From Bacilli bacterium (lineage in GTDB: Bacteria; Bacillota_I; Bacilli_A; RF39; UBA660), in NCBI GenBank assembly GCA_017432645.1, contig JAFRIU010000002.1, positions 1 to 36,906 of the forward strand: DNA of 36,906 nucleotides. Direction: 5' to 3'. Position numbers and translations under genes: made by a program. Below the pieces are notes generated by a model. The model was not told where the DNA came from, searched no databases, and saw only the letters and a program-made list of their open reading frames with translations. Shown piece by piece: positions 32,129-36,906 of this stretch. Positions within the stretch are counted from its first letter, which is position 1, and every line of letters starts with the position of its first letter.

Positions 32129-33993
32129 TATTCTTTTTTTAGACCATCTAATAGTTCATCGCTACTACTTTCATCCTCTACTTGTTCTAGCAATTCTTCG
32201 CTCTTTACAAATGGTTTATCCTTTTTCTTCATTTCTTCTTCATGAATTAAAACATTATAAGCAATCTTTCCTACCAATGTTTTAGGAAGTTCATCTCTAA
32301 ATTCATATTCATATGGCCATGAGAAACGTGCTAAATTTTTTTCTACTAATTCTTTAATAGATGCTAAAAGCTCTGGAGTCTCTTTTACTCCATCTTTTAA
32401 TACCAAAAAGGCTTTTGCAACCGTTACCTTATAAGGATGTGGAATTCCAATAACACAAGACATCTTAACATCCGGATGAGAATCGATAACATTTTCGATG
32501 TTATTTGGATAAACACAATAACCAGAAGTAATAATCATTCTCTTTAAACGACCTTTAAAATAAATAAATCCATCCTTATCCATACTTCCTTCATCACCAG
32601 TATGCAACCAAATACGTCCATCTTTATGTTTTCTTAACGTTTGTCTAGTCTCTCTATGATTATGAATGTATCCTTTCATAACCGTTGGTCCATGAATAAC
32701 AATTTCTCCATTCATACCACAAGGAACTTCTTTTTCCGTACCTTCTTCTACTATCTTATAATAGGTATCCGGATAAGGAATACCAATACTTCCTGGACGA
32801 TAGTAATTTAAGGGAGTAAAGCAACTAGCAGCACAACATTCCGTTAGACCATACCCTTCGCGAATCGTGGTTGGAGAATGATGCATTTCTAACCATTCAT
32901 CAAAACGTTTCTTTAAATCAGGCGACAAACTATCTCCTCCTGAAATAACACAACTTAAATAAGATAAATTCATATGAGAAAAATTCTTATTACCAAGCAT
33001 AGCTTCAAATAAAGTAGGAACCCCTACTATAACATTTGGTTCATACTGTTTCATAATCTTATCAAATGTTTTAGCATTAAACTGGGGAAGTAAAATACTA
33101 GTACCTCCAAAATACTGAACACAATGAATACAAACAGAAAGCCCAAATCCATGAAAAATTGTCATAATAGCTAAAACTTTATCTTTATCTCTCAAACAAG
33201 CAACATGTTCAAAATTTTGCATAGCGGAAGCATTTAAATTTAAATTAGTTAATTTTACTCCTTTAGGAGTACCAGTTGTGCCTCCAGAATAAAGAATAGC
33301 AGCTACTTCTTTTCCTTTATAATCGTCATCAATCTCTTTTGTATAGCCCTTTCCCAAGCGAATAAATTCTTTCCATCCTATCTTTTTACCTTTATTTTTC
33401 TTGTCCTCTACATTTTCTTTACCATCTTTATTCAAATAATGAATAGGATTTAAAGACAGAAGTGTCTTAGAAACTGTAGATGGTGTTTGAGTTGCAATAT
33501 ACAAAGATTTAATAAGAGGTGTCATAGATTCACTAACACTTACTGTAATCACTTTTTTTAACTTTGTTTCTTTCAAAATACGTGCGACTTTATCATAAGC
33601 AAAATCAATACATAATAACCATTCTGTCCTAGAAATATTTAAATAATGCTTAATTTCATTTTCTGCAGACAATGGATGAATCATAGAAGCAATTGCACCA
33701 ATTTTATTTACTGCATAAAAAGTAATGATACCTTCCGGAGTATTTGGCATACAAATACTAACAACATCCTTATGTTTTACACCAATTGCTTTTAAAGCTC
33801 TAGCCACCTCATCTATCTGTTTTAGAAATTCATGATAAGTCTTTTTATTTCCATAGTAATTATAACTAATATTATTTAAATGACGACTAGCTGTATACTC
33901 AATTAATTTATAAGCTGAAAAATCAGGATACTCCAAATGTTCTTTTTCATTACCATAAAACTTTATCCAAGGAGCGTGTATACTTTTCTTCAT
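32128..33993 (-). CDS. Acyl-CoA synthetase (AMP-forming, FadD-like)
   Basis: ANL-superfamily enzyme that activates a carboxylic acid, probably a fatty acid, with ATP and CoA. The 621-residue product has the P-loop ILYSGGTTGTPKG, the A5 motif YGLTE followed by C-C-A-A, LHTGDEG, the hinge region YFKGRLKRMIITSGYCVYP, and a C-terminal lysine in PKTLVGKIAYN. It is longer than typical FadD (about 560) because of a Lys-rich insertion (about 195-215) and an acidic tail. The ATG at 33991-33993 with GGTGG upstream is chosen. An extended -10 TGATAAAAT lies upstream. The substrate cannot be read from sequence. Confidence 0.88.
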   Translation of the reverse strand: MKKSIHAPWIKFYGNEKEHLEYPDFSAYKLIEYTASRHLNNISYNYYGNKKTYHEFLKQIDEVARALKAIGVKHKDVVSICMPNTPEGIITFYAVNKIGAIASMIHPLSAENEIKHYLNISRTEWLLCIDFAYDKVARILKETKLKKVITVSVSESMTPLIKSLYIATQTPSTVSKTLLSLNPIHYLNKDGKENVEDKKNKGKKIGWKEFIRLGKGYTKEIDDDYKGKEVAAILYSGGTTGTPKGVKLTNLNLNASAMQNFEHVACLRDKDKVLAIMTIFHGFGLSVCIHCVQYFGGTSILLPQFNAKTFDKIMKQYEPNVIVGVPTLFEAMLGNKNFSHMNLSYLSCVISGGDSLSPDLKKRFDEWLEMHHSPTTIREGYGLTECCAASCFTPLNYYRPGSIGIPYPDTYYKIVEEGTEKEVPCGMNGEIVIHGPTVMKGYIHNHRETRQTLRKHKDGRIWLHTGDEGSMDKDGFIYFKGRLKRMIITSGYCVYPNNIENVIDSHPDVKMSCVIGIPHPYKVTVAKAFLVLKDGVKETPELLASIKELVEKNLARFSWPYEYEFRDELPKTLVGKIAYNVLIHEEEMKKKDKPFVKSEELLEQVEDESSSDELLDGLKKE

Positions 33994-34075
33994 ATAAACC
34001 ACCATTTTTTATTTTATCAAAAATACGAAAGAAAAAAAAGAGTCAATCAAGTAATTTGCTATTCTCTAAAAATAA

Positions 34076-34966
34076 TCATATTATTTCATATTCCCTTACC
34101 GCAATTCGACCATCTGAACAATATTCTATTACAAATCTACTTTCTCGTTTACAAACAATAATTCCAATTGTACTATTATTACCTATTTCTTTTATATTTC
34201 TATCTATATAGTTCATATATTTTTGAACCTGAGAAATATACTCAACTTTAAACTCTGTGATTTTCAATTCAACAACTACATAAGCGTTATACTTTATATT
34301 AAATAATAGTAGATCAATATAATTATTTCGTTCACCAATCTTAATCTTATATTCACTACCTACAAATCAAAAAGAATTACCAAGTTCGTTCATAAAAGAT
34401 TCTATGTCCTCCAATATCAAATAATGTAATACTTTTTCATTAAAGATTTTTATACGATTCTTATTTCTAATTAAAATAGGATTAGGTACTAAATCATTGA
34501 TTTCTATTTTATCTTTTGCGATTAACTTTTTTCTTGTTTCAATAGGCAATCTTCTATATTCATCATTCTTAATAATCTCTTCCAGTTGCCTTTTAGAAAG
34601 ATTTCTTTTTACTACTTGTTCTGCATAATAATCTATTTCATTACAATCATGAAAACAGAATAGTTGTCTAATATGACTAACAGATAATTTGGTCCCCATT
34701 GGGGACCATTTTTGATTCTCAAAAAACTGATACAATTGTCTCATTCTTCTTAAAGTTCTTGAATTATATTTTTTATTAACTTCAGTCGATAGTCTTTCAG
34801 AATAATTTCCTATAATATCATCTCCATATTTACCTCCTGCTTCCGCTAACAACTTACCAACTTCATAATATGTCCTCAAAGTATATCTCTCTTTTGAATA
34901 ATCCTTAACTCTAGAATAAATCTCATTATCAATCAATCTACTTTTTATCTCATAGTAATAATTCAT
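34076..34966 (-). pseudogene. DUF1016/YhcG-family nuclease gene interrupted by an in-frame TGA
   Basis: Codons 1-199 (down to 34370) encode the DUF1016 N-terminal domain (YYEVGKLLAEAGGKYGDDII; SYSHIRQL-type segment; L-S-K-R-Q-L-E-E-I-I-K). TGA at 34367-34369 follows LGNSF; the same frame then continues for 96 codons through FVGSEYKI, YIDLLLFN, VVVELKITEFKVEYISQ and GIIVCK, the PD-(D/E)xK nuclease domain with its catalytic D and E-x-K. Relatives have a small residue, often Ala or Cys, at the stop position (G-F-x-F-V-G), so a single Cys-to-TGA change explains it. The truncated product would lack the whole nuclease site. AAGGAG precedes the ATG at 34964-34966; promoter intact. YhcG-like genes are often found near mobile or defence loci. 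Confidence 0.82.
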
Positions 34967-34993
34967 ACAATGAACTCCTTTCACATTCCATAA

Positions 34994-35022
34994 AAGATAT
35001 CAGAAGAAAAATAGAATGTAAA
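34994..35022 (-). promoter_or_regulatory. Promoter of the DUF1016 gene
   Basis: Minus-strand TTTACA (35017-35022), 17-bp spacer ending in TGA, TATCTT (34994-34999). Confidence 0.55.
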
Positions 35023-35030
35023 AGAAAGCA

Positions 35031-35064
35031 AAAGAAAAATTCAAGACAAAACTATCTTGAATTT
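35031..35064 (-). terminator. Intrinsic terminator after the UDP-glucose dehydrogenase gene
   Basis: AAATTCAAGA/TCTTGAATTT (35037-35046 and 35055-35064) with an 8-nt loop, then a U-rich tract on the minus transcript. Confidence 0.75.
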
Positions 35065-35089
35065 ATATTTTTTTCCAATAAGATAATAA

Positions 35090-36256
35090 TTAGTTTTCTC
35101 TAAAAACATCTCGTGTATACGTTTTATTTAGAATATCACTAATTTCTTCATCCAACCGATTTGCAATAACAACATCCGAAATATCTTTAAATAATTTCAA
35201 GTCATGAATAACTTCAAAATCACAAAAACTATTTTCTAAAATAGAAGGTTCATAAATAACAAGGTTAACACCTTCATTCTTTAGAATCTCCATAACTCCT
35301 TGAATAGCACTAGCTCTAAAGTTATCAGATCCACTCTTCATAGCTAAACGATATACTCCAACCACTTTTGGCTTTTTCTCTAATATCATATCCGCAATAT
35401 GTTGCTTTCTAGTAGTATTACTCCTTACAATAGCTTCAATTAGGTTTTCAGGAACATCCTTATAGTTAGCAAGTAACTGTTTCGTATCCTTTGGTAAGCA
35501 ATATCCACCATAACCAAAAGACGGATTATTGTAATGGTCCCCTATTCTAGGATCTAGACAAACACCTTCTATAATATCTTTAGTATTTAAATTCTTTAAT
35601 TCTGCATAAGTATCTAATTCATTAAAATAAGCAACCCGAAGAGCTAAATACGTATTAGCAAACAACTTAACAGCCTCTGCTTCTGTAGAATTCATATACT
35701 TTACAACAACATCTTCTTTTAAGCATGCATCCTTTAACAATTTAGCAAACTTCTTGCCGCTTTCTCCTGTATCTCCAACAATAATTCTAGAAGGATATAA
35801 ATTATCATATAAAGCCTTTCCTTCTCTTAAAAACTCTGGAGAAAAGAAAATATTATGAATATGATACTTCTTCTTCATAGACTCAACAAATCCAACAGGA
35901 ATCGTTGACTTAATAACAATCGTTGTATCCATATCCATACTAATTACTTTTTCAATGACATCTTCAACAGAAGAAGTATCAAAATAGTTTAATTCCTCAT
36001 CGTAATTAGTAGGAGTTGAAACAATAACGAAATCCGCGTCACGAAAAGCTTCCTGATAGTCTAAAGTAGCTTTTAAATCTAATTCCTTTTCTTTAAAATA
36101 CTTTTCAATATATTCATCTTTAATAGGACTAATACGACGATTAATCTTATCTACTTTCTCTTCTAATACATCTAAAGCAACTACTTTATTTCGTACACTT
36201 AATAAAGTTGCCAAAGACATACCAACATACCCTGTACCAGCTATGGCTATTTTCAT
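35090..36256 (-). CDS. ugd: UDP-glucose 6-dehydrogenase
   Basis: It oxidises UDP-glucose to UDP-glucuronate with two NAD+, supplying precursor for capsule or other surface glycans. The 388-residue product has the N-terminal NAD motif MKIAIAGTGYVGMSLA, STPTNYD, FSPEFLREGKALYDNL, and the catalytic cysteine in SFGYGGYCLPKDTKQL. Length and N-terminus resemble streptococcal HasB/Cap3A-type enzymes; the UDP-ManNAc dehydrogenase type is less likely. The ATG at 36254-36256 is used. With the acyltransferase upstream it probably marks the edge of a surface polysaccharide locus. Confidence 0.92.
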   Translation of the reverse strand: MKIAIAGTGYVGMSLATLLSVRNKVVALDVLEEKVDKINRRISPIKDEYIEKYFKEKELDLKATLDYQEAFRDADFVIVSTPTNYDEELNYFDTSSVEDVIEKVISMDMDTTIVIKSTIPVGFVESMKKKYHIHNIFFSPEFLREGKALYDNLYPSRIIVGDTGESGKKFAKLLKDACLKEDVVVKYMNSTEAEAVKLFANTYLALRVAYFNELDTYAELKNLNTKDIIEGVCLDPRIGDHYNNPSFGYGGYCLPKDTKQLLANYKDVPENLIEAIVRSNTTRKQHIADMILEKKPKVVGVYRLAMKSGSDNFRASAIQGVMEILKNEGVNLVIYEPSILENSFCDFEVIHDLKLFKDISDVVIANRLDEEISDILNKTYTRDVFREN

Positions 36257-36291
36257 ATACTTCACTTCTCCAATCTATAAACCCTATTCCC

Positions 36292-36320
36292 ATTATAATA
36301 ACTATTTATTAATTAAGCAA
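36292..36320 (-). promoter_or_regulatory. Promoter of ugd
   Basis: Minus-strand TTGCTT (36315-36320), 17-bp spacer, TATAAT (36292-36297). Confidence 0.6.
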
Positions 36321-36351
36321 GTAATCAAAAACAAATTATAATCAATAAAAG

Positions 36352-36376
36352 AAAAAAACACTAACGTACTAGTGTT
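36352..36376 (-). terminator. Intrinsic terminator after the acyltransferase gene
   Basis: AACACTA/TAGTGTT (36357-36363 and 36370-36376) with a 6-nt loop, then a run of U residues on the minus transcript. It overlaps the acyltransferase stop codon. Confidence 0.75.
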
Positions 36377-36906
36377 CCTTTTTACTATTTATACATAGAT
36401 CAATAATCTTTGAAAACAAAACATCAACAATACTACAAACAATTATAACAAGAAATATAAATAACAAAGAATAAAGAATATAATAATCAGATTGATTAAT
36501 AAAAGAAAAGCAATAAGGAAATAACGTCTTCTTTAGAAAAAAATTATCATGTATTAAATAGATTCCCAATGTAGAAGAAGCAATAACACTTAAAAATTTA
36601 TTTTTAACAATACTAATATTCTTAAAAAACAAGAAAAGAAATGTAGCACACATAATAACTGGAAAAGAAGCTATTTGAGTGAAATAAAATTGCTTGTCTA
36701 CTAAAAAATGGACTTTTGAAGATAAATTATAAATAATAATAACTGAAACGTACATAGCAAAGTAAAAAAAGAAAAATGCAACAAAATTAAAAATATTATT
36801 CTTAAACACTTTTAAATCAAATTTTCTAATATAAGCACCTATCAAATAATAAAGTATAAAAGCAACTACACCATTAGAAGCATATTTCATACCAAACATT
36901 GGCAAT
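36369..36906 (-). CDS. Acyltransferase-3-family membrane protein, C-terminal fragment
   Basis: The reading frame is open to the right edge, so the N-terminal part is outside the window. The visible 178 residues contain about five hydrophobic helices and the family-type ending S-S-T-L-G-I-Y-L-I-H-D, common in surface-glycan O-acyltransferases. The start proposed at the very edge is not a real start. It likely acetylates a surface polysaccharide, given ugd next to it. Confidence 0.75.
   Translation of the reverse strand, partial: LPMFGMKYASNGVVAFILYYLIGAYIRKFDLKVFKNNIFNFVAFFFFYFAMYVSVIIIYNLSSKVHFLVDKQFYFTQIASFPVIMCATFLFLFFKNISIVKNKFLSVIASSTLGIYLIHDNFFLKKTLFPYCFSFINQSDYYILYSLLFIFLVIIVCSIVDVLFSKIIDLCINSKKEH

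Noticed and set aside
34076-34267. A separate 63-residue gene
   Set aside because: It is the in-frame C-terminal remainder of the DUF1016 gene after the TGA; it has no ribosome site of its own and begins mid-domain at the K after E-L.
34367-34369. TGA read as tryptophan (genetic code 4)
   Set aside because: Other genes here end in TGA with normal context (the LysR gene inside a terminator stem, yceD just before rpmF), and Trp is encoded by TGG throughout. The homologous position is a small residue, not Trp.
1-36906. CRISPR arrays, insertion sequences, prophage genes or an origin
   Set aside because: No regularly spaced repeats, transposase or integrase motifs, phage structural genes or DnaA-box cluster were seen. 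The only mobile-type hint is the broken DUF1016 gene.

Overview
The window is very AT-rich DNA that looks chromosomal and most likely comes from a low-GC Bacillota, probably an uncultured gut Bacilli or Mollicutes-like lineage. The support is the Gram-positive gene content: a PASTA-type PBP, rplU-prp-rpmA-obgE, AddAB, YceD-L32, a non-discriminating type of GluRS next to tRNA-Gln, and Firmicutes-style promoters and terminators. TGA is used as a normal stop, so this is not a code-4 mycoplasma. No database search was possible; all assignments come from reading motifs.

Layout. 1-3119 holds part of the division and wall cluster on the minus strand (ftsI/PBP2, mraY, start of ftsW). 3161-5280 holds a LysR regulator and a two-gene unit encoding an HPt-receiver phosphorelay protein and a superoxide reductase. 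5351-10650 is a modified rplU-prp-rpmA-obgE locus with a DUF1292 gene and a large unrecognised 879-residue protein inserted before obgE. 10688-16089 is addAB. 16136-21851 is a long minus-strand run: two flavoproteins, a YugP-like protease, a MYG1-like hydrolase, a membrane-anchored unknown, yceD and rpmF. 21964-23607 (plus) is a membrane-anchored polysaccharide deacetylase with a second, decayed copy of the domain. 23670-26429 has gltX, a zinc-ribbon membrane protein and tRNA-Gln(CUG). 26507-31096 has a small HNH-like gene, an unknown gene, a DUF488 gene, queA, ruvB and ruvA. 31183-32080 (plus) is a Mn2+ (yybP-ykoY type) riboswitch controlling an unfamiliar membrane protein. 32128-36906 has an acyl-CoA synthetase, a DUF1016/YhcG nuclease gene interrupted by one in-frame TGA, a UDP-glucose dehydrogenase and a partial acyltransferase, the last two probably belonging to a surface polysaccharide locus.

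Three things stand out. First, ribosomal protein L32 carries the same N-terminal cleavable-looking extension (KL-x-IQLF before Ala) as L27, which is the substrate of the Prp protease encoded beside rpmA; one protease may therefore mature two ribosomal proteins. Second, the Mn2+ riboswitch drives a gene that is not one of the usual Mn exporters: a single-pass membrane protein with two copies of an internal repeat. Third, the gene boundaries are unusually compact: intrinsic terminators overlap stop codons, and the next gene's promoter often starts inside the terminator stem.
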